Positions 51,669 through 60,609 of a stretch of 64,000 nucleotides of DNA are shown here, piece by piece. A program made the position numbers and the translations under genes. Source of the stretch: Streptomyces piniterrae. Lineage in GTDB: Bacteria; Actinomycetota; Actinomycetes; Streptomycetales; Streptomycetaceae. Every line of letters starts with the position of its first letter. Position 1 is the stretch's first letter. The notes beneath the pieces are model-generated. The model saw only the letters and a program-made list of their open reading frames with translations. It was not told the origin of the DNA and made no database searches. Where the stretch lies: the NCBI RefSeq assembly GCF_005048155.1, contig NZ_SUMB01000004.1, forward strand, positions 1-64,000, written 5' to 3'.

Positions 51669-51910
51669 GTGTACTGCCTGCTTTCACCTCATGGCGCCCA
51701 TTGTGACGAAGCACCTCGCGGATGACCTCGACATCCCGATCCCGCCGGATGGGCCTGCGGCCGTCCGGCGACAGTGTCCAGCAGCTCTCATACCTCCTCC
51801 GCCACCACCAGGTCGGGTGCTTCCAAGGGGACCATGTGGCCGCCGCCTTCGGCTCACAGGTGTCGCCCTGGGCTGGGGGTGGCACTTGTTCCGGCCGGCG
51901 CCACACCCGC
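51669..51910. other. Gap with possible hydrolase tail
   Basis: On the minus strand near 51860-51800 the DNA reads AEGGGHMVPLEAPDLVVAEE followed by V and a stop, resembling the end of an alpha/beta hydrolase (GGHMVPLE). No start or body is present, so it may be a relic. The beta-lactamase promoter should lie here. Confidence 0.3.
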
Positions 51911-52852
51911 CTATCGCTGCATCCGGGCGCGCAGCGCCTGCACGGTCCAGGTGAGCACCGGCGCCAGGCTCTCCCGGGCCGGCCAGCCATTGATGACGGC
52001 GAGCAGCTCGAAGTACCGGTCACTGCGGGGGTCGTTCATGGTCTCCAGGCGGGCCACCAGGCGTCGGCGGAGCTCGGCGTCGGCAGGGCGGTCGAGGATG
52101 TGTGCGTAGTGCGTGGTGAGCGCCTCGATGATCGGATCGGCCTGGGGCGAGGCAGAGTTGATGCCGGCTGCCAGCATCGGTTCGACCTGGGCACGGACGG
52201 CTTCGGCAAGGATGGGAGGCAGGCCCATGCTGTCGTCCCGGGCCCGGTCGGTCGCCAGGTCCTGGACCATCCGGTGCAGAGTGGAGCGGAAATCCGGGTC
52301 CTGGAACAGTTCGGCCAGTTCCACCCACGCCGTGACCTGCTCCGCCTCGGGATCGTCGGGCAGTTGGGGGGTCATGGAGCGGATGACCGCCGCGAATGCG
52401 GGGTGGTCGTGCAGCCCGTCGAAGACGGTGCCGAGAAAGTCGTCGATCAGACGCTGTCGTTCGTCCTCGGACAGCTTGGCCAGCTTGTGCATGAGATCCA
52501 ACTCCTCAGGGCCGGAGCCGCGTCGGGCCACCGCTGTCAGCACCGCGCGCCGTAGGCGCAGGGTGCGGATCTGCGCTTCCAGGGCTTCGGCGTGCGCCGC
52601 AGCGACCTGCGGTAGCGAGATCTCCCGGTCCACGACCTTCCTGATCGTGGGCAGGTCCAGGCCCAGGTCGCGCAGGGTGCGCACGAGGTCCAGGCGTGCG
52701 ACGGCGTCGATGCCGTAGCGGCGGTAGCCGGCGGGGCTGCGTTCGGTCGGCGGCACGATCCCGGAGTCGGAGTAGAACCGAATGGCCTTGACCGTCAGGC
52801 CGGTCCGCCGGGCCAGATCCCCGATCGAGTAGAGCGTGCCGTCGTCGTTCAT
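51911..52852 (-). CDS. MerR-family regulator with effector domain
   Basis: 313 residues. The MerR wHTH (8-75) reads YSIGDLARRTGLTVKAIRFY, SDSGIVPPTERSPAGYRRYG, LVRTLRDLGLDLPTIRKVVD. A dimerisation helix (AQIRTLRLRRAVLTAVARRG) is followed by about 190 residues of helical effector domain (DLMHKLAKLSEDERQRLIDD ... TWTVQALRARM), the pattern of TipAS-like multidrug-binding or DUF-type MerR proteins. ATG 52852. Target unknown; the nearest downstream gene is the beta-lactamase. Confidence 0.88.
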   Translation of the reverse strand: MNDDGTLYSIGDLARRTGLTVKAIRFYSDSGIVPPTERSPAGYRRYGIDAVARLDLVRTLRDLGLDLPTIRKVVDREISLPQVAAAHAEALEAQIRTLRLRRAVLTAVARRGSGPEELDLMHKLAKLSEDERQRLIDDFLGTVFDGLHDHPAFAAVIRSMTPQLPDDPEAEQVTAWVELAELFQDPDFRSTLHRMVQDLATDRARDDSMGLPPILAEAVRAQVEPMLAAGINSASPQADPIIEALTTHYAHILDRPADAELRRRLVARLETMNDPRSDRYFELLAVINGWPARESLAPVLTWTVQALRARMQR

Positions 52853-52947
52853 GCCCCCACCCTCCCGTCTCCCCTTACCGGAGACTCAAGCACGGCCGCT
52901 GAGCCTGTGTTTCATGATCTGGCACGGTGATGGGGGCGGGAGAGAAG

Positions 52948-53856
52948 TCACCGCTCGGCGACGTTGTCCTCAGCGGTGACCGGCTCGACCGGCTCACGTG
53001 ACCATGACGAAGGATCGGGAAGTGGCGGTGTGGTGAGGCCGGCCAGGAGCTGGAGGGTGGCAGCGGCCTCGGATCCGGATGGTGCGCTGTAGATCATCAT
53101 GGTCATGTCGGGGTCGTCGGGGGCTCGCATGGCGACATAGTCGAGGGCGAGTTCGCCGAGTTGGGGGTGGGCGAACCGTTTGCGGCCGCGGGTCCTGCCG
53201 CGAACGTTGTGGTCGGCCCACAGGCGGCGGAAGTCGGCGCTTCCCAACGAGAGTTCACCGACCAAGGTGGCCAGCTGCGGATCGTCGGCGTGGCGGCCGG
53301 CATCGAGACGGAGGTTGGAGACGGTGTCGCGGGCCTTGGTCTCCCAGTCGGGGTAGAGATCTTTGGACGCGTGGTCGAGGAAGACCAGGCGGGCCATGTT
53401 CCGCTCGGCCGCGGGCAGGGCCGGGAAGTCGGCGATCAACGCCCGAGCCAGCTCGTTCCAGGCCAGGACGTCCAGACGGCGTCCGATGATGTAGGCGGGA
53501 ACGGAGGAGAGGGCCTCCAGTGCCTGGCGCATCTCACGGCCGACCCGCTGTGGGCGGCCGGTGGGCTTGCGGGTGCCGGTGGGCTTGGCGAGGTTGTGCA
53601 GGTGGGCGCGCTCATCGGTGTCGAGGCGGAGAGCCTGGGCGACGGCGTCCAGAATGGCGGGGGACACGTTGCGGGCCCGGCCTTGTTCCAGGCGGGTGTA
53701 GTAGTCGACGCTCACCCCGGCCAGCAGTGCCAGTTCCTCGCGGCGCAGACCCGGCACGCGCCGTTGGCTGCCGAAGTCGCTCACGCCCACGTCGTCGGGA
53801 CGGAGGCGGGCTCGCCGGGCCTTGAGGAACTCGCTGAGCTGTTGTGCACGGTCCAT
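52948..53856 (-). CDS. XRE-family regulator with MmyB-like ligand domain
   Basis: 302 residues. The HTH_31 domain (1-75) reads LSEFLKARRARLRPDDVGVS, RVPGLRREELALLAGVSVDY and YTRLEQGRARNVSPAILDAV. From about 105 comes the MmyB-like ligand-binding PAS fold: PAYIIGRRLDVLAWNELARA, RNMARLVFLDHASKDLYPDW, FAHPQLGELALDYVAMRAPD. MmyB-type regulators bind fatty acids and repress or activate the adjacent gene. It is divergent from the ABM gene; GGTTCTGCC-N7-GGCAGAACC between them is the expected operator. Confidence 0.9.
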   Translation of the reverse strand: MDRAQQLSEFLKARRARLRPDDVGVSDFGSQRRVPGLRREELALLAGVSVDYYTRLEQGRARNVSPAILDAVAQALRLDTDERAHLHNLAKPTGTRKPTGRPQRVGREMRQALEALSSVPAYIIGRRLDVLAWNELARALIADFPALPAAERNMARLVFLDHASKDLYPDWETKARDTVSNLRLDAGRHADDPQLATLVGELSLGSADFRRLWADHNVRGRTRGRKRFAHPQLGELALDYVAMRAPDDPDMTMMIYSAPSGSEAAATLQLLAGLTTPPLPDPSSWSREPVEPVTAEDNVAER

Positions 53857-53883
53857 GGCCCCAAGTGTCGGTCACGGATGCTC

Positions 53884-53908
53884 GGTTCTGCCTGGTCCTG
53901 GCAGAACC
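53884..53908. promoter_or_regulatory. Operator for XRE/MmyB-type regulator
   Basis: Perfect 9-bp dyad GGTTCTGCC / GGCAGAACC with 7-bp centre, 28 bp upstream of the regulator start and 119 bp upstream of the ABM gene. An overlapping CCTG...CAGG dyad extends it to the right. Confidence 0.75.
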
Positions 53909-54026
53909 AGGCAGGGTGGACCCGGGCCGAGGAGAGCTCTGGGTGGCCCTGGACCGGGCCCGCAGGGTGGACGTCGTTCACCAGTGAGCATCGGCTCAAG
54001 TTGCGCCAGCAGACCAGGAGTTTCCC

Positions 54027-54326
54027 ATGCCCAACGCCCTGACGATCGTCGCCGCCTTCACCGCCAAGCCGGGCGAGGAGCAGCGTCTGCGCGATGAGTT
54101 GAACGCGATGATCGCGCCGTCCTTGGCAGAGGAAGGCTGCCTCGGCTACCAGCCGTTCGTTGACCCGAACCGCGCCGACCGCGTGATCATCGTTGAGGAG
54201 TGGGCCAGCAGCGCGGCCCTGGAGCACCACTTCTCACTGCCGCACTTCAAGCACGTCGCCCAGGTCCTGGACGAGATCCTCGCCGAGCCGTTCACCCTGC
54301 GCCGCCTGACCGACGCCCCCGCCTGA
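54027..54326 (+). CDS. Antibiotic biosynthesis monooxygenase (ABM/YgiN-like)
   Basis: 99 residues with the ABM dimeric alpha+beta barrel pattern: LTIVAAFTAKPGEEQRLRDE, EEGCLGYQPFVDPNRADRVI, IVEEWASSAALEHHFSLPHF. Cofactor-free quinol or anthrone oxygenases have this form, though many members are general quinone-handling proteins. ATG 54027 follows CCAGGAGTTTCCC. Its promoter region contains the operator of the divergent XRE/MmyB protein, which probably controls it. Confidence 0.85.
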   Translation: MPNALTIVAAFTAKPGEEQRLRDELNAMIAPSLAEEGCLGYQPFVDPNRADRVIIVEEWASSAALEHHFSLPHFKHVAQVLDEILAEPFTLRRLTDAPA

Positions 54327-54416
54327 GACATCCCGCCCCAACGGGTGCCCCGGCGAACCGCCCGAAGGACTGTCCTCCCCACCACCCAACCACCGGTGAA
54401 CCTCCGGCTCAGGTCA

Positions 54417-56297
54417 TCACAGCGTGTCCCAGTAACTACGCAGCCACTCGCCGTCCGGTGCGTCCCCGAGAGCCTTTCCCGCGCTCCTGGGGTCCGGTAC
54501 GACATCGAGCTCGCCCCAGCGCACCGGCCAGGCCAGACGCTCGTCCACTGTCCAGGCGAGGACCGCCTCCAACGACTCCCTTCCCCGACCGTCCGGGGCG
54601 ATGACCACCCCCTCCTCGAACAGCGCGCACCATGCCGCGTCATCCGGCGCGAAGTGCCTCTTTTCGAAGAACCAGTAGTTGTTGCCCAGCGGCTTTGGGA
54701 GCCGCGGTTTGTGGAGGAAGGTGAAGTCGCCGAGGATCTCGCCGGATCCGGCCTGGAGGAACCGCAGGGAGGTGGGGCTCATCGCGACCAGGACATCGTC
54801 GGCGCCCCACACCAGCACAGCGGCCTCGGGCGGGACGTCCAGGGTGCGCAGCCGCTGCGGCTCGTCCCCGTTCAGCGCCCACACCTCTGCCCGCCCGTCG
54901 GCCGTGAGCCAGGCTCCCGCGTCGCCGGACGGGGCCCAGGCCCAGGAATCGGCGTAGACCATGCCCTCTTCCACGGGCGTGACGTCGAGGCGGTAGCGGA
55001 ACCGGTCCTCGTCATAGATGAGGACACCCGGCTGTGTGCCGGAGGCGTTGCCCTCGCCCACCAGGGCCGCCAGCCGCGGCACATCGCCCCGCGTGCCCCA
55101 TTGCAACGCCGAAACGCCCTGGTGCCCGGTCTCCTTCCCGTTCGGCTTGCCGGTCACCGCGTCGAGGAAGCGCAGCCCCTCGTCGTAGTGCACCAGCAAC
55201 CGGTCATCCGGGCTCCACACGGCGAGCTCGCCGATCCGGGCCAGCCAGCTCACCTGCCCCGACGCGACGTCGATGACGAATGCCTCGGCCTGTCCCCTGC
55301 TCTCGCCCCGCGCCTGCAACCGGGTGCCGTCCCGCGACCAGCGGACCCAGCCGTCGGCCTGGAGCGTGACGCCGTCGTGCGCGTCCATCTCCTCGGTGCG
55401 CAGATCCTCCCGGAGCCGTTCGGCCAGCAGGAACGGGTGCGCGGGCGTGGCGTCCCGGGACGTCCAGGTCAGCTCGCCGCTGTCCAAAGGGACGATGCAG
55501 CCACCCACCTCGCACGGAGACCCGGAATTCACGAAGACCCGTCTCCCGTCGGGCGCCAGCGCCCAGGGCACCGGCCGGGGCGCGCCGTCCGTGATCATGC
55601 ACTCGGCGAGAGTGACGGACCCGAGATAGGGGCTGAACGGATCGAAGGCACCGAGGAGGTGGGTGTTGTACGCGAGGCCGATGCGGCGGCTGTCGGCCGA
55701 CCATTGAATACTGCGCTCGTAGCCGGGCCGGCCGATGCCGCCCTGAATACCGATGACATTGACGCAGCGTCCGGTGGCCATTTCCCAGATCTGCAAGGCG
55801 CCGCCATAGTCGTCGCCGGTCACGGTGCCGGTGGCCAGATAGCGGCCGCAGGGGCTGAGCGCGTAGTCGTTGATCTCCGCCTTATGGCCGTACGGATGAC
55901 GCAGGATTGCCCCGTGTTCCTCGCGGACCTCTCGCGTGGCGGCGCGATGCTCCTCGGTGATGCCCTGCTCGCGCTCCAGCTTGAGCAGCCGCGTCCGCAG
56001 GGCCACCAGATCCCAAACCGCACCGGCCTGAGGCTCGCCGCGGTGGTCGGATTCGTCCTCATCGGCGAGCAGGGCCCGCAGCGCCTTGTCGTCGAATATC
56101 GGGAGGTTGCGCCTCCGTGCCTCCTGGAGCTTCCTTCCCTCGTTGTAGCGGGGACTGTCCACGAAGACCAGTTGCGTCCGGCTGGTCACCGAACCCGTCA
56201 CCCGGGCGCCCAGCTCCTCCAGCCGTCGCTGCGCCTCGTCCTGGCGGAAGCCCTCGAAGCGGCCGATGAGCACGATCGTCTTCCCTCGTACGTCCAT
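54417..56297 (-). CDS. BRCT-domain / beta-propeller fusion protein
   Basis: 626 residues. Residues 1-80 form a BRCT domain like that of DNA ligase/RFC: VRGKTIVLIGRFEGFRQDEA, LEELGARVTGSVTSRTQLVF, VDSPRYNEGRKLQEARRRNL, PIFDD. A linker with LRTRLLKLEREQG follows, then about 430 residues of WD40-like blades (INDYALSPCGRYLATGTVTG, ALQIWEMATGRCVNVIG, IQWSADSRRIGLAYN, LAVWSPDDRLLVHYDEGLRF, WAWAPSGDAGAWLTADG). No enzyme motif. BRCT modules bind phosphopeptides or DNA ends, so this may be a scaffold in DNA-damage response. ATG 56297. It stands alone, convergent with the ABM gene. Confidence 0.82.
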   Translation of the reverse strand: MDVRGKTIVLIGRFEGFRQDEAQRRLEELGARVTGSVTSRTQLVFVDSPRYNEGRKLQEARRRNLPIFDDKALRALLADEDESDHRGEPQAGAVWDLVALRTRLLKLEREQGITEEHRAATREVREEHGAILRHPYGHKAEINDYALSPCGRYLATGTVTGDDYGGALQIWEMATGRCVNVIGIQGGIGRPGYERSIQWSADSRRIGLAYNTHLLGAFDPFSPYLGSVTLAECMITDGAPRPVPWALAPDGRRVFVNSGSPCEVGGCIVPLDSGELTWTSRDATPAHPFLLAERLREDLRTEEMDAHDGVTLQADGWVRWSRDGTRLQARGESRGQAEAFVIDVASGQVSWLARIGELAVWSPDDRLLVHYDEGLRFLDAVTGKPNGKETGHQGVSALQWGTRGDVPRLAALVGEGNASGTQPGVLIYDEDRFRYRLDVTPVEEGMVYADSWAWAPSGDAGAWLTADGRAEVWALNGDEPQRLRTLDVPPEAAVLVWGADDVLVAMSPTSLRFLQAGSGEILGDFTFLHKPRLPKPLGNNYWFFEKRHFAPDDAAWCALFEEGVVIAPDGRGRESLEAVLAWTVDERLAWPVRWGELDVVPDPRSAGKALGDAPDGEWLRSYWDTL

Positions 56298-56474
56298 GCC
56301 GCAGACCGTAGCGGCAGCCACTGACAACGGCCTTGCCGCGCTGTTCAACCACCTCGCGGGAGAGGGGAGTTGAGGTAGGCGAGGACACCGAAGACCTCGT
56401 CGGCCGTTACGTCCCCAGCCGCCGCGGCCTACTGGGGACCCGGCTCGTTCGCCACCGCGGCGCTCCGGCCGGTT

Positions 56475-57326
56475 TCAGAAGGGCCGAGGCAGGCCGATGG
56501 GATTGGGGAACGGCAGCACGTTCGCCTCCACCACCTGCCGGGCGGGGCCCTCCAGGGCGGCGAGCAGCGCGTCCGCTGTGCGATCGGCGAGGGGACGCAG
56601 AAGCCGCGCGGCCAGGCGGTCGGTGGTCTCCTCGATCCGGGCACGTTCCTCGCCGCCGTGAACAGTGGCTCGCGCCTCCGCGTCCAGCAGGCCCCTGGAG
56701 CGCAACCGGTCCTCGGCGGCCGCCCACTCCTCCTCGCTCCAGCCGCGGTCCAGGCGAATGCCGTCCCGAGGAACCCGGTCGGTGGCGGCGGCCATCACCA
56801 GGGCCTCGCAGCCGTCCAGCCCATGGTCGGCCAGCGCGGCGGCATGCGCGTCGCCCCGGAACTCGCGTAGACACGTGGTCAGTTGCCACAGCCGCTCGAC
56901 CGGATCATCGTGGTCGCACCTTGCGCGGTTGGCGGCGAACAGCGGTCGGGCGAGTGGCGGCGCGTCCTCCACCATGGCCGCAAGCGGTGCGGCCAGCTTC
57001 GCGGCGTGGTCGTCGATACCGGGAACAATCGCTCGCAGCGCCGCCGCGGCCCGTCCGGCCCGTTCGTCGACGATCTCCTCCGGGGCGACGGTGGACCAGG
57101 CGGCGGGCAGGGCACGCGCCACCATGCCTGGTGCGAAGACGGCGAGTACGGCGGTCGCGAGCGAGGATTCCACCGCTCCCATGGGTGCCAGGCGGGCAGC
57201 GAAGTAGCCCATCCAGAAGCCTTTGAGGCCCAGGGCTTTACCCATCCCGCGGCACTGTTCATCGAAGTAGATCACTGCATGAAGTGGTTCGGTACGCTGC
57301 CACAGCGTGCGGGCTCTGAGCTCCAT
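56475..57326 (-). CDS. SCO6745-family protein
   Basis: 283 residues, helical, no signal peptide. It opens ELRARTLWQRTEPLHAVIYF and has CRGMGKALGLKGFWMGYFAA, RAAPMGAVESS (here RLAPMGAVESSLATAVLAVF), LRAIVPGIDDHAA and the C-terminal WSEEEWAAAEDRLRSRGLLD, DRLAARLLRPLADRTADALL. This is the pattern of a helix-turn-helix-associated actinobacterial family named after SCO6745, without a proven function. The WSxxEWxxAxxxLxxRGL part looks like a winged-helix. ATG 57326. It faces no partner. Confidence 0.8.
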   Translation of the reverse strand: MELRARTLWQRTEPLHAVIYFDEQCRGMGKALGLKGFWMGYFAARLAPMGAVESSLATAVLAVFAPGMVARALPAAWSTVAPEEIVDERAGRAAAALRAIVPGIDDHAAKLAAPLAAMVEDAPPLARPLFAANRARCDHDDPVERLWQLTTCLREFRGDAHAAALADHGLDGCEALVMAAATDRVPRDGIRLDRGWSEEEWAAAEDRLRSRGLLDAEARATVHGGEERARIEETTDRLAARLLRPLADRTADALLAALEGPARQVVEANVLPFPNPIGLPRPF

Positions 57327-57890
57327 GCCCCCGGAGGTTACCGTCAGGTATGTGTCGTCCGCTGCGGTTCGGATCTCCGGGGCCGCGAGGACGGCGAAGA
57401 CGAGCCAGGACACGTGAGAGCTGAAGGTGGATACCGAGCACCGGCACACGGCGATCCAGCTCCCCGAGGGGCCCTGGTGGGACTGGGAGGTCATCGCCTG
57501 GGACACCGGCCAGTCTGAAGCGGTATGGATTCCGGTGCATCGGACCCGAGCGCCCACGCGAGCGCCCAGACCGGGTCCGGGGGCGCAGGGCGCAGGACTC
57601 CCGCAAGAACCACCCCGACTGAGCGCAGCCGTCAACGGGTGACCTGACCAGCGTTTTCACAACACGGCCTGGGTGCCGGACCGGCTCGCACAGGAGCCAC
57701 CAGCACACCCAAGGAGCTGCCCCGGCTCTCGTCATGCGGGCTGATCGGACGCGGTCGCGAGCACCCGATCGGGGCAGTTCCGCCGTACGGCGGCCGCGCT
57801 TCCCCGGCCGCCGGGTGGCCGCCCGCCCATGCTGTCCGAGTCCCGGGCGTCCCCCACCCGGGTCCGGCCTACCGAAGGACAGCTCGAAGC
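57327..57890. other. Intergenic region, no gene found
   Basis: About 560 bp between divergent genes. I see no supportable frame, repeat or strong hairpin. It holds the promoters of the SCO6745-family gene and of the hydrolase at 57891. Confidence 0.45.
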
Positions 57891-59063
57891 ATGGCAATCA
57901 CCACCACCGACCATGCGGTGCCTCACAAATCCCAGCTCCCCCTCAACAGCGGCCAGACCGTGAACCTCTTCGTGCGGGAGCGCGACGGGACGCGGCCGGG
58001 CGGCGACCGGACGGCCGTGCTCATGGTGAACGGCCGCAGCGTCCCGGTCCTGCCCGGCGCCGACCTGGGCACCGGCAAGTACAACTGGATGCTGTCGCTG
58101 GCCAAGGCGGGCTTCGACGTGTTCGCCATGGACCTCCAGGGCCACGGCCGCTCACCCCGGCCGGATGTGATGCAGCAGCCCTGCAACACCTCCAAGGCCC
58201 AGCAGCAGGTGCTGCTCGGCGGCAACCCGCTGACATCGGTATGCACCCCGGTCTACGACCGTCAGCTCGGCGATTCCCGCAGCGACTGGTCCGAGGTGCA
58301 CACCGTCGTCGAGTTCATCAAGAAGCGGCACGGCGTCTCGAAGGTCGCGCTCATGGGCTGGTCCGCGGCATCCCTCGCGCTCGGTCCGTACGCCATCCAG
58401 AACCCGAAGAACGTGACGAGTCTGTTCCTGCTGGCGCCGGTGTTCGGACCCAACTACCAGGCGAGCGCCCCGGGCACCGACTGGGATCCGCCCTTGCCGC
58501 TGCCCGTGTCGGGCAGCACCGATGCCAAGTGGGGCTTCCCCATGAATCTCCTCAGCCGGGAGGGTTTCGAGAGGGCCTGGAACAGGGAGCTGGGCTGTCC
58601 CGAGCAGCGGGAGGAGGGCATGGTCGACACCGTGTGGGACGCGATCATGGACAGCGACATTTTCGGCAGCAACTGGGGCGCCAAGAAACATGGGGTGCCG
58701 CAGGGAGTGCTGCGCTTCCGGAACGCCTTCTGGTGGGGCTGGAACAAGACCGGGGTGAAGGTGAAGAAGATCCTCGGTAACAAGGTGCCGGTGCTCATCA
58801 TGTACGGGGAGCACGACAGGACGGTGAACAGCGCAGTGGGCGCCGACCCGTTCCTTTCGGTGCCGGAGCTCTACAAGGCCATTCCGGGCAAGCGCAAGCT
58901 GATGTTCAAGGTGGCCTGCTCCGGCCACCAGCTGCAGTGGGAGCCGGCGTCCGCGCATCTGCACCGGCTGTCCCGCAAGTGGCTCAAGCACACCGCTGTC
59001 GACGGGCACACCACCGGCAGCTTCGAGATGGACGAGGACGGTGACTGCACCCCCGTGCCCTGA
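57891..59063 (+). CDS. Alpha/beta hydrolase of unknown specificity
   Basis: 390 residues, no signal peptide. The alpha/beta core shows AVLMVNGRSVPVLPGADLG, GFDVFAMDLQGHGRSPRPD, nucleophile elbow VALMGWSAASLALGP (GWSAA, Ser about 158), a long cap with FWWGWNKTGVKVKKI, acid residue near IMYGEHDRTVN, and catalytic His in ACSGHQLQWEP. It resembles large bacterial alpha/beta hydrolases that act on esters of bulky molecules; some are secreted by other routes. ATG 57891 has GACAGCTCGAAGC upstream. It is convergent with the M20 peptidase, 21 bp apart. Confidence 0.83.
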   Translation: MAITTTDHAVPHKSQLPLNSGQTVNLFVRERDGTRPGGDRTAVLMVNGRSVPVLPGADLGTGKYNWMLSLAKAGFDVFAMDLQGHGRSPRPDVMQQPCNTSKAQQQVLLGGNPLTSVCTPVYDRQLGDSRSDWSEVHTVVEFIKKRHGVSKVALMGWSAASLALGPYAIQNPKNVTSLFLLAPVFGPNYQASAPGTDWDPPLPLPVSGSTDAKWGFPMNLLSREGFERAWNRELGCPEQREEGMVDTVWDAIMDSDIFGSNWGAKKHGVPQGVLRFRNAFWWGWNKTGVKVKKILGNKVPVLIMYGEHDRTVNSAVGADPFLSVPELYKAIPGKRKLMFKVACSGHQLQWEPASAHLHRLSRKWLKHTAVDGHTTGSFEMDEDGDCTPVP

Positions 59064-59084
59064 CCATCCATGGCAGGCCGGGAT

Positions 59085-60485
59085 CTAACCGGGGAAACGG
59101 GCGCCCAGCTCGTGGAGGAAGGCCACAGCTGTCCGGGTTCCGCGGTGGAAGCAGCTGATGGAGAGTCGTTCGCCCGGGGCGTGCATCCGATCGTCGGGGA
59201 GGGCGAACCCCATGAGTACGACAGGCAGGTCGCGCCGGCGTGCCAGTTCGGCCACGACCGGGATCGTGCCGCCGGAACGGAGCAGCACGGGGCGGCGGCC
59301 GAAGCCCTGCCGGAGGGCCGCGACCGCCGCCTCGACAGCCGGGCCGCGGGTGGGCAGTTCGACCGGCGGTGCGGCGGACAGGCGACGCAGGCGGACCCGG
59401 ACTCCGGCGCGGGCTGTCGCTCGGAGGTGCTGCCGCAACGCTTCCTCGACCACAGCGGGATCCTGGAAGGGGGCCAGGCGCACATTGATACGGGCGGTTG
59501 CCGAGGAGGGCACGATGCTCTGCCTTCCGGGGCCGGTGTAGCCGGCTTGCAGACCGGTGATGACGCAGGCCGGCCGGATCGTGGTGCGCTCGTACGCCGA
59601 CCATCCGGGCTCAACCGTTCCCGGGCCCGGCCGGTGGGCGCGGGCGAGGGCCAGGAGTTCGTTGTCGGACGGTCCGGACCGGGCCGATACTCGGCGGGCG
59701 GACTCGGTCAAGGCTCGCGTTCCCCATCGTAGTTGCGGCAGCGGCGTGCCGTCGGCCAGGTGGAGGCCGGCGACGATCCGGCACAGCTCGCGGGCGGGGT
59801 CGGCCAGCGCACCGCCGTAGGTTCCGGAGTGCACGTGGGTGGTTGCCCCGTTGACGGTGAGCTCCAGGTTCAGCGAGCCCCGCAAGGAGACGGTGAGCGC
59901 CGGCGTGGTGGCGTCGCGCATCCGGGTGTCGCTCACCACCGCGACATCCGGCTGCCATCGGGCCCAGTGCCGGTCCAGAAAGGCCGGCAGGTGCGGGCTG
60001 CCGGCCTCCTCCTCGCCCTCGAAGACGCAGCGGACGTTCACCGGGAGGCGGCCGACTGAGGCGAGCCAGCTCTCCACGGCGGCGACGTGGGTGAGCAGTT
60101 GCCCCTTGTTGTCCGAGACGCCGCGTCCGACGAGCAGGTCGCCGCGCCGTGTTGGGCGGAACGGCGGGCTCGACCAGGCGGCGAGAGGTTCGGCCGGCTG
60201 CACGTCGTAGTGCCCATAAATCAGCAGGGTGGGGCGCCCCGGCCGGTTTCCCCAGCCGGCGGTCACCACTGGGTGACCGCCCGTCGCCACGACGCGGGCG
60301 TCCTGCAGCCCGGCGCGGCGTAGCCGGCGGGCCAGCAGCCGGGCCGCCCGCCGGACATCCGAGCGATGCGCCGGCTGGGTGCTGACGCTGGGGATGGCGG
60401 CCAGTTCGACGACGTCGTCCAGGAAGCGGGCCCGGTGGCGATGGGCGTACCGGAGGGCGGCGGCCAGCGGGGCGGGCGTCCCCAT
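59085..60485 (-). CDS. M20-family metallopeptidase (dipeptidase-like)
   Basis: 466 residues. The first metal motif is LLIYGHYDVQPAEPL (His and Asp), the second GRGVSDNKGQLL (bridging Asp), then FEGEEEAGSPHL (catalytic Glu plus ligand) and VVSDTRM (Asp); the lid domain has GTYGGALADPA and the last His is in RMHAPGERLS (HAPGE). These are complete for an active co-catalytic M20 exopeptidase of the CNDP/PepV group. ATG 60485. It lies 125 bp downstream of the three-gene unknown operon and might be its fourth gene, but the gap makes this uncertain. Confidence 0.9.
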   Translation of the reverse strand: MGTPAPLAAALRYAHRHRARFLDDVVELAAIPSVSTQPAHRSDVRRAARLLARRLRRAGLQDARVVATGGHPVVTAGWGNRPGRPTLLIYGHYDVQPAEPLAAWSSPPFRPTRRGDLLVGRGVSDNKGQLLTHVAAVESWLASVGRLPVNVRCVFEGEEEAGSPHLPAFLDRHWARWQPDVAVVSDTRMRDATTPALTVSLRGSLNLELTVNGATTHVHSGTYGGALADPARELCRIVAGLHLADGTPLPQLRWGTRALTESARRVSARSGPSDNELLALARAHRPGPGTVEPGWSAYERTTIRPACVITGLQAGYTGPGRQSIVPSSATARINVRLAPFQDPAVVEEALRQHLRATARAGVRVRLRRLSAAPPVELPTRGPAVEAAVAALRQGFGRRPVLLRSGGTIPVVAELARRRDLPVVLMGFALPDDRMHAPGERLSISCFHRGTRTAVAFLHELGARFPG

Positions 60486-60609
60486 GCGGGGCACCACCCG
60501 GGTGGGCTCATCCCAGGTCAGCGGCGGGGCGGGCCGCCTGACGCCGGTCACCGGCGGTGGGCGCGGGGCAGCGAGCGCCCGGAGGCGGGCCGAGCCACAG
60601 CCACGCCCA

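Noticed and set aside
57427-57642. 71-codon frame with Trp-rich LPEGPWWDWEVIAWD
   Set aside because: No family, no ribosome-binding site, and the second half is Pro/Arg low-complexity; not called.
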